Assembly: GCF_027625475.1 (NCBI RefSeq)
Contig: NZ_CP115174.1
Coordinates: 1 to 64,000, forward strand
DNA length: 64,000 nt
Direction: 5' to 3'
From: Sphingomonas abietis
GTDB taxonomy: Bacteria > Pseudomonadota > Alphaproteobacteria > Sphingomonadales > Sphingomonadaceae
Shown here: positions 54,110 to 63,293 of the stretch, one piece after another
How positions within the stretch are numbered: the first letter of the stretch is position 1
Layout of the letters: every line of letters starts with the position of its first letter
Made by a program: the position numbers and the translations under genes
The notes under the pieces: generated by a model
What the model was told of the DNA's origin: nothing
The model's input: only the letters and a program-made list of their open reading frames with translations
The model's database searches: none

Positions 54110-56365
54110 ATGGCCGAGCGGCTGCAGGTTTCGGAGCGCGAGGCGCTGGATTTTCATTCGAGCGGCCGCCCCGGCAAGATCGAGATCATCGCCACCAAGC
54201 CGATGGCGACCCAGCGTGATCTCGCGCTCGCTTATTCGCCCGGCGTCGCGGTGCCGGTGAAGGCGATCGCCGCCGATCCCGACACCGCCTATGACTATAC
54301 CGCCAAGGGCAATCTCGTCGCGGTCATCTCCAACGGCACCGCGATCCTCGGCCTCGGCAATCTCGGCGCGCTCGCATCCAAGCCGGTGATGGAAGGCAAG
54401 GCGGTGCTGTTCAAGCGCTTCGCCGACGTCGACTCGATCGATCTGGAACTCGCCACCGAGGATGTCGATCGCTTCATCGATGCGGTCGAGCTGATGGAGC
54501 CGAGCTTCGGCGGCATCAATCTCGAAGACATCAAGGCGCCCGAATGCTTCGTGATCGAGCAGACCCTGCGCGAGCGGATGAACATTCCGGTGTTCCATGA
54601 CGACCAGCACGGCACTGCGATCATCTCGGCGGCCGGCCTGATCAACGCCTGTTACCTCACCGGGCGCGAGCTGTCCGACATCAGGATCGTCGTCAACGGT
54701 GCCGGCGCCGCCTCGATCAGCTGCACCGAGCTGGCCAAGGCACTCGGCGTGAAGCCTAACAACGTGACCCTGTGCGATTCCAAGGGCGTGATCTATCGCG
54801 GCCGCACCGAGGGCATGAACCAGTGGAAATCGGCCCATGCGGTCGAGACCTCGGCGCGCACGCTGGACGAGGCGATCGAGGGCGCGGACGTGTTCTACGG
54901 CCTCTCGGTGGCCGGCGCGCTGACCCCGGCGATGGTCAAGAAGATGGCGCCCAAGCCGATCATCTTCGCGATGGCCAATCCCGATCCCGAGATTTTGCCC
55001 GAGGATGCGCTGGCGGTGGTGCCCGATGCGATCATCGCCACCGGTCGCTCGGATTATCCGAACCAGGTCAACAACGTCATCGGCTTCCCGTTCATCTTCC
55101 GCGGTGCGCTCGACGTGCGGGCGACGACGATCAACGAGGAGATGAAGCTGGCGGCCGCCCATGCGATCGCCGCGCTGGCGCGCCAGCAGGTGCCCGAGGA
55201 AGTGGCGGCCGCCTATGGCGTCGCCCACCGCTTCGGGCCGGACTATATCATTCCGGCGCCGTTCGATCCGCGCCTGATCGAGATGATCCCGGTCGCAGTG
55301 GCGCAGGCCGCCATGGATTCGGGCGTCGCGCGCAAGCCGATCGAGGATATGGAGGCCTATCGCGAGAGCCTGCGCGGCCGGCTCAACCCGACCACCTCGG
55401 TGCTCACCTCGGCCTATGAGCAAGCCCGTGCCCGTCCGCGTCGCGTGCTGTTCGCCGAGGCCGAGGAGGAGGTGGTGCTGCGCGCCGCCATCGCGTTCAA
55501 GGATGGCGGCTACGGCATCCCCGTGCTGGTCGGCATCGACGACGTGCATGATCGCCTTGCCAAGCTCGGCGTCGAGGATCCGTCGGGCTATGAGCTGCAC
55601 AATAGCCGCCACTCGCCGCTCGTCCCGCGCATGGTCGAAACGCTGTATGACAAGCTCAAGCGCAAGGGCTTCCTGCGCCGCGATGTCGAGCGGATGGTCA
55701 ACCGCGATCGCAACATATTCGGCGCGCTGCTGCTGGCGATGGGCGAGGCCGACGTGATGGTGACCGGCGTCACCCGCCACTTCCGCCAGACGCTCGACGA
55801 GGTGCGCCGCGTGATCGATCCGGCGCCGGGCCATACCCCGTTCGGCATCCACCTGCTGGTCGGCCGCAACCATTCGGTGTTCCTGGCCGACACCACCGTG
55901 AATGAGCGCCCGTCCGCCGAGCAGCTCGCCGACATCGCCGAGCAGACCGCGGCAGTGGCGCGCCGCATGGGGCAGGAGCCGCGCGTGGCGTTTCTGTCCT
56001 ACTCCACCTTCGGCAACCCCGCGGGCGAGTGGCTGGATAATATCCGTGGGGCGGTGCAGGTGCTCGACACGCGCAACGTCGGCTTCGAATATGAGGGCGA
56101 GGTGTCGGCGGACGTCGCGCTCAACCCGGCGATGAAGCGCTATTATCCGTTCAGCCGCCTGTCCGGCCCGGCCAATGTGCTGATCATGCCGGGGCTGCAA
56201 TCCGCCAACATCTCGGCCAAGCTGCTGAAGGAACTGGGCGGCGAGGCGGTGATCGGGCCGACGCTGGTCAATATGGGCCATCCCGTCCAGATCGCCTCGA
56301 TGACGTCGTCGGCGAGCGATCTGGTGACGCTGGCGGTGCTCGCAGCGGCCGGCATCGCACGCTGA
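54110..56365 (+). CDS. maeB: NADP-dependent malic enzyme with C-terminal phosphotransacetylase-like domain
   Basis: 751-residue MaeB-type enzyme converting malate to pyruvate with NADP. The malic domain (residues 1-150) has [16 protein letters not shown] and [15 protein letters not shown]. The NAD-binding domain has [19 protein letters not shown] and [11 protein letters not shown]. Residues from about 430 onwards ([20 protein letters not shown] to [19 protein letters not shown]) form a phosphotransacetylase-like domain that is regulatory in E. coli MaeB. ATG 54110 is chosen because GGGAG lies nine bases before it; ATG 54104 has only three bases. Confidence 0.95.
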   Translation: MAERLQVSEREALDFHSSGRPGKIEIIATKPMATQRDLALAYSPGVAVPVKAIAADPDTAYDYTAKGNLVAVISNGTAILGLGNLGALASKPVMEGKAVLFKRFADVDSIDLELATEDVDRFIDAVELMEPSFGGINLEDIKAPECFVIEQTLRERMNIPVFHDDQHGTAIISAAGLINACYLTGRELSDIRIVVNGAGAASISCTELAKALGVKPNNVTLCDSKGVIYRGRTEGMNQWKSAHAVETSARTLDEAIEGADVFYGLSVAGALTPAMVKKMAPKPIIFAMANPDPEILPEDALAVVPDAIIATGRSDYPNQVNNVIGFPFIFRGALDVRATTINEEMKLAAAHAIAALARQQVPEEVAAAYGVAHRFGPDYIIPAPFDPRLIEMIPVAVAQAAMDSGVARKPIEDMEAYRESLRGRLNPTTSVLTSAYEQARARPRRVLFAEAEEEVVLRAAIAFKDGGYGIPVLVGIDDVHDRLAKLGVEDPSGYELHNSRHSPLVPRMVETLYDKLKRKGFLRRDVERMVNRDRNIFGALLLAMGEADVMVTGVTRHFRQTLDEVRRVIDPAPGHTPFGIHLLVGRNHSVFLADTTVNERPSAEQLADIAEQTAAVARRMGQEPRVAFLSYSTFGNPAGEWLDNIRGAVQVLDTRNVGFEYEGEVSADVALNPAMKRYYPFSRLSGPANVLIMPGLQSANISAKLLKELGGEAVIGPTLVNMGHPVQIASMTSSASDLVTLAVLAAAGIAR

Positions 56366-56371
56366 TCGCAA

Positions 56372-56408
56372 CCCATCCCTCTCCCGTGGCAAACGGGAGA
56401 GGGATGGG
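56372..56408. terminator. Perfect 16-bp palindrome between convergent genes
   Basis: CCCATCCCTCTCCCGT (56372-56387) and ACGGGAGAGGGATGGG (56393-56408) around the loop GGCAA, between the maeB stop and the OYE-family stop. Likely a bidirectional terminator, though no T tract follows in either direction. Confidence 0.6.
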
Positions 56409-56416
56409 CAGACGGC

Positions 56417-57508
56417 TCAGGCGGTGACCGCCTCGGCCGCGAACGGATAGTCGGTATAGCCCTCCGGTCCCTGGCTGTAGAGCGTCTTCACGTCGGGCGT
56501 CGCCAGCGGCAGGCCCTCGGCGATGCGTCGCACCAGATCGGGGTTGGCGATATAGGGCCGGCCGAAGGCGATCGCGTCGGCGGTGCCGTCCGCCACGGCC
56601 TGCGCCGCGCTTTCGGGCGTGAAGTCCGAATTGAGGATCAGCGGCCCCGCGAACACCTTGCGGATGGCCGGTGCGATCGGCGGCACTTCGTTGGGCCGGA
56701 AGCTGCTGTCGCCCTGCGGCTCGCGCATTTCGAGGAAGGCGATGCCGATCTGCGACAGCGCGCCGGCGGCGGCGGTGAACAGCGCCTCGGCATGGCTGTC
56801 ATTGGCGCCCTGCACGTCGCCATTGGGGGAGAGGCGCACGCCGGTGCGATCGGCGCCGACGGTATCGACCAGCGCCTGCGTCACCTCGGTGAGCAGGCGG
56901 ATGCGATTCTCGATCGGGCCACCATAGGCGTCGTCCCGGAAGTTGGAATTGTCGCGCAGGAACTGGTCGATCAGATAGCCATTGGCGGCGTGGAGCTGGA
57001 TGCCGTCGAACCCGGCCTTGATCGCATGGGCGGCGGCGCGGCGATACTCGTCGAGCAGGCGCGGGATTTCGGCGAGCGCGAGCGGGCGGGCCTGTTCATA
57101 GGGCTGCTTGCCATCATAGGTGTGGGCCGTGCCCGGCGCGGTCGTCGCCGAGGATGAGACCGGCTGCGCACCGCCGAGGAAGCTCGGATGGACGATCCGG
57201 CCCATGTGCCAGACCTGCGCGACGATCCGGCCGCCGGCTTCATGCACCGCATCCGTGATCGGTTTCCAGGCTTCCACCTGCGCATCGGTCCACAGCCCCG
57301 GGGCATAGGGCCAGCCGAGCCCTTCCTGGCTGATGCCGGTCGCCTCGGAGATGATCAGGCCGGCGCTGGCGCGCTGGCGATAATAGTCGATCATCAACGC
57401 GGTCGGGACATGTTCGCGGGTGCCGCGGGCGCGGGTGAGGGGGGCCATCAGGATGCGGTTGGGGGCGGCGATCGCGCCCAGCTGGATCGGATCGAAGAGC
57501 GTCGGCAT
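56417..57508 (-). CDS. Old yellow enzyme family NADH:flavin oxidoreductase
   Basis: 363-residue FMN-dependent ene-reductase (OYE/NemA-like). TIM barrel with MPTLFDPIQLGAIAAPNRIL at the N-terminus and MAPLTRARG next. VAQVWHMGRIVHPSF is near residue 97, and GFDGIQLHAANGYLIDQFLR near 165 contains the substrate-binding His-Ala-Ala-Asn. NRIRLLTEV follows, and IAFGRPYIANPDLVRR is near the C-terminus. It may reduce activated alkenes, N-ethylmaleimide or nitro esters, probably as detoxification. It is divergent from coq9 with 183 bp between. Confidence 0.93.
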   Translation of the reverse strand: MPTLFDPIQLGAIAAPNRILMAPLTRARGTREHVPTALMIDYYRQRASAGLIISEATGISQEGLGWPYAPGLWTDAQVEAWKPITDAVHEAGGRIVAQVWHMGRIVHPSFLGGAQPVSSSATTAPGTAHTYDGKQPYEQARPLALAEIPRLLDEYRRAAAHAIKAGFDGIQLHAANGYLIDQFLRDNSNFRDDAYGGPIENRIRLLTEVTQALVDTVGADRTGVRLSPNGDVQGANDSHAEALFTAAAGALSQIGIAFLEMREPQGDSSFRPNEVPPIAPAIRKVFAGPLILNSDFTPESAAQAVADGTADAIAFGRPYIANPDLVRRIAEGLPLATPDVKTLYSQGPEGYTDYPFAAEAVTA

Positions 57509-57691
57509 GAAACCAGTCTCCCATTGCAACGGGGCAAACCGTCGGGGCCGGTATATGGGGGGCGCGGAAGCATCGTCCAGCGTCGCCATCGCCGTTCTGC
57601 GGGGAAGTTATTCTTGCCGCCGACCGAGGGGACGTTGGCGGGGCGGTCTGCACGCTGGTGCTGGTCCGCGGGCGGAGCTAGAAGCGCGGCC

Positions 57692-58360
57692 ATGGCCGAC
57701 ATCCTCCTCCCCGCCGACCCGACCCTTGACGAGATGCGCGCGGCGCTTGGCGCCGTCATTCCCGCCCATGCCGTGTTCGATGGCTGGACCGAGATCGCGC
57801 TGGAGAATGCGGCGAAGGAGCTGAAGCTCGATCCCGCCCATGCCCGGCTCGCTTTCCCGGATGGCGCGCTCGGCATGATCGATGCCTGGTATGCCAGTAT
57901 CGACACGCGTCTTGCCGCTGCCTTTCCGCCCGAGCGCATCGCGGCGATGAAGATTCGCGAGCGCATCGGGGCGCTGGTGCTGGCCCGGCTCGATTTCGCC
58001 CGCCCGCACAAGCAGGCGGTGCGCAGCGCGCTCGCCATCCTCGCCCAGCCAAGCCATTTGGCTGCCGCAGCGAAGTTCGGCTGGCGCGCGGCGGACGGGA
58101 TGTGGCGGATCGCGGGTGATACCGCGACCGACTTCAACCATTATACCAAGCGGGTGACGCTCTCGGCCGTCTACGGATCGACCCTGCTCGCCTGGCTGGA
58201 CGACGAAAGCGAGGGCGAGGCGGACACCCAAGCGTTCCTCGGTCGCCGCATCGATGGCGTGATGCGCTTCGAGAAGTTCAAGGCGCAGCTGGTGCCCGAT
58301 CCGGAGCGGCGGTTCAGCGTCACGCGATTCCTGGGGCGGCTGCGCTACCCCGCCGCCTGA
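57692..58360 (+). CDS. COQ9 family ubiquinone biosynthesis protein
   Basis: 222-residue COQ9 homologue. In mitochondria COQ9 binds lipids and presents substrate to the hydroxylase COQ7; alphaproteobacterial members are thought to do the same. It has the helical TetR-like fold, with an N-terminal LDEMRAALGAVIPAHAVFDG and the family core HLAAAAKFGWRAADGMWRIA plus GDTATDFNHYTKRVTLSAVY near residues 135-165. Start is ATG 57692. No other ubiquinone gene is adjacent. Confidence 0.9.
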   Translation: MADILLPADPTLDEMRAALGAVIPAHAVFDGWTEIALENAAKELKLDPAHARLAFPDGALGMIDAWYASIDTRLAAAFPPERIAAMKIRERIGALVLARLDFARPHKQAVRSALAILAQPSHLAAAAKFGWRAADGMWRIAGDTATDFNHYTKRVTLSAVYGSTLLAWLDDESEGEADTQAFLGRRIDGVMRFEKFKAQLVPDPERRFSVTRFLGRLRYPAA

Positions 58361-58367
58361 CCGACGC

Positions 58368-58967
58368 TCAGTCGGACCCGCTTTCGCTGGCGAGGCGCGC
58401 GGCCATGCCGGCATGGCGCCCCGCGGCATAGGGATCGAGACCCGCCGCGCCGCGTGCCGGATCGACCGCATATTGCGGTGCCAGGACGACGCCGGTCACG
58501 CCCGCATAATGGCTGCCCTTGCCGGCGACGGCATCCTCGCCCTTGATCTGGCTGGCGAACGCCGCCCCCCCGATCACCCAGGCGATCACCACCTCGGTGG
58601 TCTTGCCCTGGCCCGCGATCCGATAATGGCCGGACACCGGCACCGGGCGGCCATCGATCGTCAGATCGACCAGGTCGAACTCCATCTTGCCCGATTTGCC
58701 GAAGCCGCCCTTGCCGGTGCGATAGGTGACGATGCCCTGACCGGGCGTGCCGCGCGGGATAACGACATAGCCGTCCTTCACCACATCCTGCGCGACGACC
58801 AGATCGATCGAGTCGCCCCGGCGCAGATCGGCGGTGCTGACGTCGTGCAGCGGCCGAACCTCCACCGCGGCACCGCTTTCGAGCGGCGATGCCGGTATCG
58901 CCTGGGCGGATGCGCCCGCCAGGATCGCGATCATCGTAGCGCCGAGCGCCGCCTTCATCCCCGTCAT
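58368..58967 (-). CDS. Secreted protein of unknown function
   Basis: 199-residue protein that I cannot place. Signal peptide MTGMKAALGATMIAILAGAS with likely cleavage after AQA. A beta-rich middle follows: RRGDSIDLVVAQDVVKDGYV, a Pro-Arg-Gly-Thr turn, and EFDLVDLTIDGRPVPVSGHY. Then a Gly/Ala-rich hydrophobic segment (VVIAWVIGGAAFAS), which could be a membrane-inserting hairpin, and an Ala/Arg/Gly-rich tail. Position is convergent with coq9, the stops 7 bp apart. Start could be ATG 58967 or 58958. Confidence 0.6.
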   Translation of the reverse strand: MTGMKAALGATMIAILAGASAQAIPASPLESGAAVEVRPLHDVSTADLRRGDSIDLVVAQDVVKDGYVVIPRGTPGQGIVTYRTGKGGFGKSGKMEFDLVDLTIDGRPVPVSGHYRIAGQGKTTEVVIAWVIGGAAFASQIKGEDAVAGKGSHYAGVTGVVLAPQYAVDPARGAAGLDPYAAGRHAGMAARLASESGSD

Positions 58968-59084
58968 GTCCGTTTCCACCCCGTCCCTGTGGCGCCTGGC
59001 ATCGCACGGATTCCGTAAAGGATGCCGGAAAGGGCGTGGTTAAATCGCCGCAAGGTAGGGATCGGCGCTGGCATCATACGGGTG

Positions 59085-59103
59085 TTATTGATAATGACTT
59101 GCA
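59085..59103 (+). promoter_or_regulatory. Putative Fur-type operator before feoAB
   Basis: TTATTGATAATGACTTGCA contains TGATAATGA, a good half of the Fur consensus (GATAATGATAATCATTATC type); the second half is degenerate. It lies 35 bp before the feoA start, so iron-bound Fur could block transcription. Confidence 0.5.
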
Positions 59104-59137
59104 TGGGGAGCCTTTCCCTCGAACTGGAATAGTGCCT

Positions 59138-59380
59138 GTGCGCCTCGATCAATTGCCGCTGAAATGCCCCGCCAGGGTTTCCGCCGTCGCGTGGGACGAG
59201 ATGGCCGAAACCACCGCCAAGCGACTGCGCGAACTGGGGCTGGACGAAGGCGTGCTGGTGGAGGCGCTGCATGTCGCGCCGTTCGGCAGGGATCCGATCG
59301 CCTGCCGGGTGGGGCGGATGACGGTGGCGCTGCGCCGTGCGCAGGCCCATGCGATCACGGTCGAGCAGCTGGCCGCATGA
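59138..59380 (+). CDS. feoA: Ferrous iron transport protein A
   Basis: 80-residue SH3-like protein (FeoA domain) that assists FeoB at the cytoplasmic side of the inner membrane. It has RLRELGLDEGVLVEALHVAP near residues 28-47 and CRVGRMTVALRRAQAHAITV near 55-74, the typical core and C-terminal strand. Start GTG 59138 is favoured by GGAA eight to ten bases upstream; GTG 59132 is an alternative. It overlaps feoB by ATGA. Confidence 0.85.
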   Translation: MRLDQLPLKCPARVSAVAWDEMAETTAKRLRELGLDEGVLVEALHVAPFGRDPIACRVGRMTVALRRAQAHAITVEQLAA

Positions 59381-61239
59381 ACCCCGCACCGATGGTGGCG
59401 CTGGTCGGCAATCCCAATGCCGGCAAGAGCGCGCTGTTCAACGCGCTGACCGGCGCCCGCCAGAAGGTCGGCAATTATCCCGGCGTCACGGTCGAGCGGA
59501 AGGTCGGCCGGATGAGCCTGCCCGATGGCCGCCCGATCGAGCTGATCGATCTGCCCGGCACCTACAGCCTCGAACCGGCCAGCCCGGACGAGCAGGTCAC
59601 GCGCGACGTGCTGTTCGGCCGCCAAGAGGGCGAGCGGCTGCCGCAGGCGATCCTGTGCGTGGTCGATGCGACCAATCTCGACAATCATCTGCGCTTCACC
59701 CTCCAGCTGATCGCGCTCGGCCTGCCGGTGGTGGTGGCGCTCAACATGGTCGACATGGCCGAGCGCGACGGGCTGACGATCGATGCCGCCAGGCTTTCGG
59801 CCGAACTCGGCGTGCCGGTGATCCCGACGGTCGCGGTGCGCAAGCGCGGCATCGATGCGCTCAAGACGGCGATGGAAGGACTTGTCGGCGACGGCACCGT
59901 CCGCAAGATCGCCGCCGGTCCGGGCTTCCACCACGAGGATCTGGTCGTGCTCCAGCGCCGGGCCCGCGCGATCGCGCTGGCCGCGACCACCGAGGAGCAT
60001 GGCGCGCGCGCCTGGAGCCATCGCATCGATTCGATCGCGCTGCATCCGGTGTTCGGGCCGTTGCTGCTCGCCGCCTTGCTGTTCATCGTCTTCCAGGCGG
60101 TGTTCGCCTGGGCGCAGGCGCCGATGGACGCGATCACGGCGGGCTTCGACTGGCTCGGCCGCTGGGTCGAGGCGACCTTCCCCGACGGTTTCGTGCGCAA
60201 CCTGCTCGCCGAGGGCGTGATCAAGGGGACCGGCGCGGTCGTCACCTTCCTGCCGCAAATCCTGATCCTGTTCTTCTTCATTCTGCTGCTGGAGGCGACC
60301 GGCTACATGGTCCGCGCCGCCTTCATGATGGATCGGTTGATGGCGCGGGTCGGCCTGTCGGGCCGCGCCTTCATTCCGCTGCTCTCCAGCTTCGCCTGCG
60401 CAGTGCCCGGGATCATGGCGACGCGGACGATCGACGATCCCAAGGATCGCCTGACCACCATCCTGATCGCACCGCTCACCACCTGTTCGGCGCGACTGCC
60501 GGTCTACACGCTGATCATCGGTTCGTGCATCCCGGCCAGGCATGTGCTGCCCTATGTCGGGTTGCAGGGCCTCGTGCTGTTCGGGCTGTTCATCATGGGG
60601 ATCGTGTGCGCGCTGCTGGCGGCGCTGATCCTGCGCAAGACCGTCACCAAGGGGCCGAGCCAGGGCTTCATGATGGAAATGCCCAAATATCAGATGCCGA
60701 GCGTCCGCGACGTCGGGCTCGGCCTGTGGACGCGCTGCCTGATCTTCCTCAAGCGCGCCGGCACGATCATCCTGCTGTCCAACGTGATCCTGTGGGTATT
60801 GTCCTCTTACCCCGTGGCGCCGGCCGGGCAGAAGCAGACCGAATATTCGATCGCGGGCCGTATCGCCTCGGTGATCGAGGTCGTGGTCAAGCCGATCGGG
60901 TTCAACCATAATATCGCGCTGGCGCTGCCGCCGGCGATGGCGGCGCGCGAGGTCGCGGTGTCGGCGCTCGCCACCACCTATGCGATCGACGCCGGCGACG
61001 ACACCGAGGCGGCCAGCGAGGCGGTCGGGCCCAAGATCGCCAGGGACTGGACGCTGCCCACCGCGCTCGCCTTCCTGATGTGGTTCGTGTTCGCGCCGCA
61101 ATGCTTATCCACAATCGCGGTGACACGACGGGAAACGAACGGGTGGAAATGGCCGGCGTTCATGGTTAGCTACCTTTTCGTGCTGGCCTATGTCGCGGCG
61201 GGAGCGACCTTCTGGATCGCGACCTGGGCTGGACTCTAG
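59377..61239 (+). CDS. feoB: Ferrous iron transporter FeoB
   Basis: 620-residue inner-membrane iron(II) transporter. The N-terminal G domain has P-loop GNPNAGKSALFN (residues 11-22), switch region NYPGVTVERK, G3 DLPGTYSL and G4 NMVD. The membrane part has two Gate domains with about eight helices; conserved Cys-containing segments are FACAVPGIMATRTI and TTCSARLPVYTLII. No FeoC gene follows. The sequence encoding FAPQCLSTIAV near the C-terminus happens to contain a DnaA box. Transcribed with feoA from behind a Fur-like site. Confidence 0.96.
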   Translation: MNPAPMVALVGNPNAGKSALFNALTGARQKVGNYPGVTVERKVGRMSLPDGRPIELIDLPGTYSLEPASPDEQVTRDVLFGRQEGERLPQAILCVVDATNLDNHLRFTLQLIALGLPVVVALNMVDMAERDGLTIDAARLSAELGVPVIPTVAVRKRGIDALKTAMEGLVGDGTVRKIAAGPGFHHEDLVVLQRRARAIALAATTEEHGARAWSHRIDSIALHPVFGPLLLAALLFIVFQAVFAWAQAPMDAITAGFDWLGRWVEATFPDGFVRNLLAEGVIKGTGAVVTFLPQILILFFFILLLEATGYMVRAAFMMDRLMARVGLSGRAFIPLLSSFACAVPGIMATRTIDDPKDRLTTILIAPLTTCSARLPVYTLIIGSCIPARHVLPYVGLQGLVLFGLFIMGIVCALLAALILRKTVTKGPSQGFMMEMPKYQMPSVRDVGLGLWTRCLIFLKRAGTIILLSNVILWVLSSYPVAPAGQKQTEYSIAGRIASVIEVVVKPIGFNHNIALALPPAMAAREVAVSALATTYAIDAGDDTEAASEAVGPKIARDWTLPTALAFLMWFVFAPQCLSTIAVTRRETNGWKWPAFMVSYLFVLAYVAAGATFWIATWAGL

Positions 61240-61254
61240 ATTCGGAGAGAATTC

Positions 61255-61812
61255 ATGGCCGGCGTCAACAAAGTCATCCTCGTCGGCAATCTCGGGCAGG
61301 ATCCGCAGTCGCGCAGCTTCCAGAATGGCGGCAAGGTCGTCGAGCTGCGCATCGCCACCAGCGAGACCTGGAAGGATCGCGCCACCGGCGAGCGCAAGGA
61401 AAAGACCGAGTGGCACACGGTCAAGATCTTCAACGAAGGCCTGGCCAACACCGCCGAGCGCTTCCTCAAGAAGGGCTCCAAGGTCTATATCGAAGGCGCG
61501 CTCCAGACCCGCAAATGGCAGGATAATGCCGGCGCCGACCGCTATTCCACCGAGATCGTGCTGCAGGGCTTCAACGGCTCGATGGTGATGCTCGATGGCC
61601 CCGGCGGCGGCCAGGGCGGTGGCCGTTCTTCTGGTGGAGACGAATGGGGTTCGTCGGGCGGCGATTTCGGCGGTGGCGGCGGATCGAGCTTCGGCGGTGG
61701 TAACAGCGGCGGCGGCTTCGGTGGCGGCCAGCGTTCGGGCGGTGCCTCCGGCGGCTCGCGCCCGGCCGGCGGCGCCTTCGACAGCGATCTGGACGACGAC
61801 GTTCCCTTCTGA
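61255..61812 (+). CDS. ssb: Single-stranded DNA-binding protein
   Basis: 185-residue SSB. The OB-fold (residues 1-110) begins [20 protein letters not shown] and includes [21 protein letters not shown] glycine-rich flexible linker (residues 120-170) follows, ending in the acidic tip DDDVPF that binds partner proteins such as RecO, PriA and exonuclease I. It starts 15 bp after feoB, which would be chance proximity or read-through; its own promoter is not evident in the gap. Confidence 0.97.
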   Translation: MAGVNKVILVGNLGQDPQSRSFQNGGKVVELRIATSETWKDRATGERKEKTEWHTVKIFNEGLANTAERFLKKGSKVYIEGALQTRKWQDNAGADRYSTEIVLQGFNGSMVMLDGPGGGQGGGRSSGGDEWGSSGGDFGGGGGSSFGGGNSGGGFGGGQRSGGASGGSRPAGGAFDSDLDDDVPF

Positions 61813-61818
61813 GTGCGC

Positions 61819-61965
61819 TCAGGCCGCGCGGCGGCGCGCGATCGTGACGTCGATATTGCGAAGCATATCCTCGATCGACGGCATGTCGTGCGCCGCCGGT
61901 GCGTGAGTGGGTGCCTTGCGCATCCGGCGGGCGATGACGGTGAAGCTGTCGGTCTGGCGGGCCAT
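61819..61965 (-). CDS. Small basic protein, 48 residues, unknown
   Basis: Reads MARQTDSFTVIARRMRKAPT, then HAPAAHDMPSIEDMLRNIDV, then TIARRRAA. The strong site AAAGGA lies at the right distance before the ATG at 61965. The protein is basic at both ends with a short acidic middle, a composition that could bind nucleic acid. No homologue is recognised. Convergent with ssb, 6 bp between stop codons. The coding call rests on the ribosome site and codon pattern. Confidence 0.55.
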   Translation of the reverse strand: MARQTDSFTVIARRMRKAPTHAPAAHDMPSIEDMLRNIDVTIARRRAA

Positions 61966-62050
61966 GGCAATCCTTTCGGGGCAGGCCTGTTCGCTAGAGT
62001 CGCGTGGTTAACGGACTCTTGACGCCATTTCGCAAAGCTGTGGACGAATA

Positions 62051-62079
62051 TCCGTGCCGGGCAGGGGCTTCGGCACGGA
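62051..62079. terminator. Hairpin downstream of DUF177
   Basis: Arms TCCGTGCCG and CGGCACGGA (9 bp) with an 11-base loop, just after the DUF177 stop on the minus strand. No T tract. Confidence 0.35.
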
Positions 62080-62090
62080 CAGAGCGGGGC

Positions 62091-62627
62091 TCAGCCCTTC
62101 GTCAGCCCCTTGAGTGCGGCGAACGGGCTGGTCTCGGCGCGCAGCCGCTCGGCCTCCTCCTCGGCGATCACGCCGGCGGCGTGCAGCCGCTGATCGGCAT
62201 CGGCGACGCGGGGGAAGGGATCGAGGGCGAGGCTGAAGCCCTGCGCCACCGCCTCGCCGAGATCGATCGCGCCGCCTTCATAGGGCAGCACGTCGAGATC
62301 GCCGGCGTCCAGTTCCAGTTCCTCGTCCGCTGCCTCGCCCTCGGGATCGAAGCGCAGCGAGAAATGCTCGTCTACCCGGGCCTTGATCGGGTCGCCGGTG
62401 GCGACGCAGCTCTGCACCGCACGGCCGGACAGCTTGCCCTCCGCCCGGATCCGGGTGCCGTCGCGGCGGATCGTCGCATCCGCCGACAGGCTGTCGATCG
62501 AGACCAGCCCGAAGCGGGTCGCCAGCGCCGCCCGCTCGGCGGCATCGGCCTCGATATGCACGCCGCGCGGCTCCTCGCCGATCGTGTCGATCCGATAGGG
62601 GCGGCTGAATTCGGGGGTGCCGTTCAC
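62091..62627 (-). CDS. DUF177 (YceD-like) protein
   Basis: 178-residue YceD/DUF177 family member. It has the conserved C-containing segment AVQSCVATGDPIKARVDEHF near residue 70 and IDLGEAVAQGFSLALDPFPR near 120. In many bacteria yceD stands directly before rpmF, and plant and bacterial members act in 23S rRNA accumulation. Here no rpmF follows; the next gene on the strand is a 48-residue protein. GTG 62627 overlaps the chaperone stop by GTGA, the usual alphaproteobacterial arrangement. Confidence 0.9.
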   Translation of the reverse strand: MNGTPEFSRPYRIDTIGEEPRGVHIEADAAERAALATRFGLVSIDSLSADATIRRDGTRIRAEGKLSGRAVQSCVATGDPIKARVDEHFSLRFDPEGEAADEELELDAGDLDVLPYEGGAIDLGEAVAQGFSLALDPFPRVADADQRLHAAGVIAEEEAERLRAETSPFAALKGLTKG

Positions 62628-63157
62628 AGGGTTTCTCCAGATAGGGGCGCGCCTGCCACCAGCGTGGCCAGGTCGCGTTGCTCCAGCGCCGCGGCGAAGG
62701 CGCGTAGCCCGGCCTCGACATGCGCCTTCGCGGTTTCGGGCACGTCTGCGCCACGGTGGATATTGCGTTCGATCGCGCCGCCGAGGTCGCCGTCCGCGGT
62801 CAGGGCGTCGCGATAGGCGCTCAGGCGGCCGCCGAGCTGGCTCATCATGCGGCCGACATGCTTGCCGACCACGAGATCGCCGATGCCATGCTGGCGCAGC
62901 TGGCCGTCCATGTCGCTGATGAAGAGTTCGGTGAGCCTGGCGGCCGGTTCGCGGGCCGCATCGCCGAGCGCCTCGAGCCGTAGCAGGACCAGTGCCAACA
63001 GGCTGGAGACCATGTCGAAACGGCCGTCCAGCGTATCGGGCACGCGCCCGTCGAGATACCAGTGGGGCAGGCGCGCGGCGGCAACGATGGCGTTGTACAG
63101 CGGCATCATCGGGGCGGCATCGCCCCGTCCGCCCCATATCCGTTTGAGTAGAGCCAC
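62624..63157 (-). CDS. Ubiquinol-cytochrome c chaperone family protein (CBP3-like)
   Basis: 177-residue protein of the CBP3/UQCC1 family that assists assembly of the cytochrome bc1 complex, by analogy to the yeast protein binding cytochrome b. The core has LYNAIVAAARLPHWYLDGRV near residues 19-38 and VPDTLDGRFDMVSSLLALVL following. VGKHVGRMMSQLGGRLSAYR comes near residue 105. Start GTG 63157 is favoured by the family length; a long upstream extension overlapping bamE was rejected. Divergent from bamE, as usual in alphaproteobacteria. Confidence 0.88.
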   Translation of the reverse strand: MALLKRIWGGRGDAAPMMPLYNAIVAAARLPHWYLDGRVPDTLDGRFDMVSSLLALVLLRLEALGDAAREPAARLTELFISDMDGQLRQHGIGDLVVGKHVGRMMSQLGGRLSAYRDALTADGDLGGAIERNIHRGADVPETAKAHVEAGLRAFAAALEQRDLATLVAGAPLSGETL

Positions 63158-63293
63158 CAACCTGCCTGCATCCTGCGCACGAGCCGCCTTGTGCGGCGCC
63201 CCGGCACCGCATATTGAGCGGCTGAGCAGCCGATGCAATGCCGCTCGGGTTGGGTTTGGCCGGATCGGGCACCGGCGACGTGAGGAGAAGCGA

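Noticed and set aside
54026..56392. A 788-residue open frame on the minus strand opposite maeB
   Set aside because: Antisense shadow; maeB is intact with both domains.
59036..59137. A longer FeoA with 34 more N-terminal residues
   Set aside because: It would translate through the Fur-like site and the promoter region, and FeoA proteins are about 75-85 residues.
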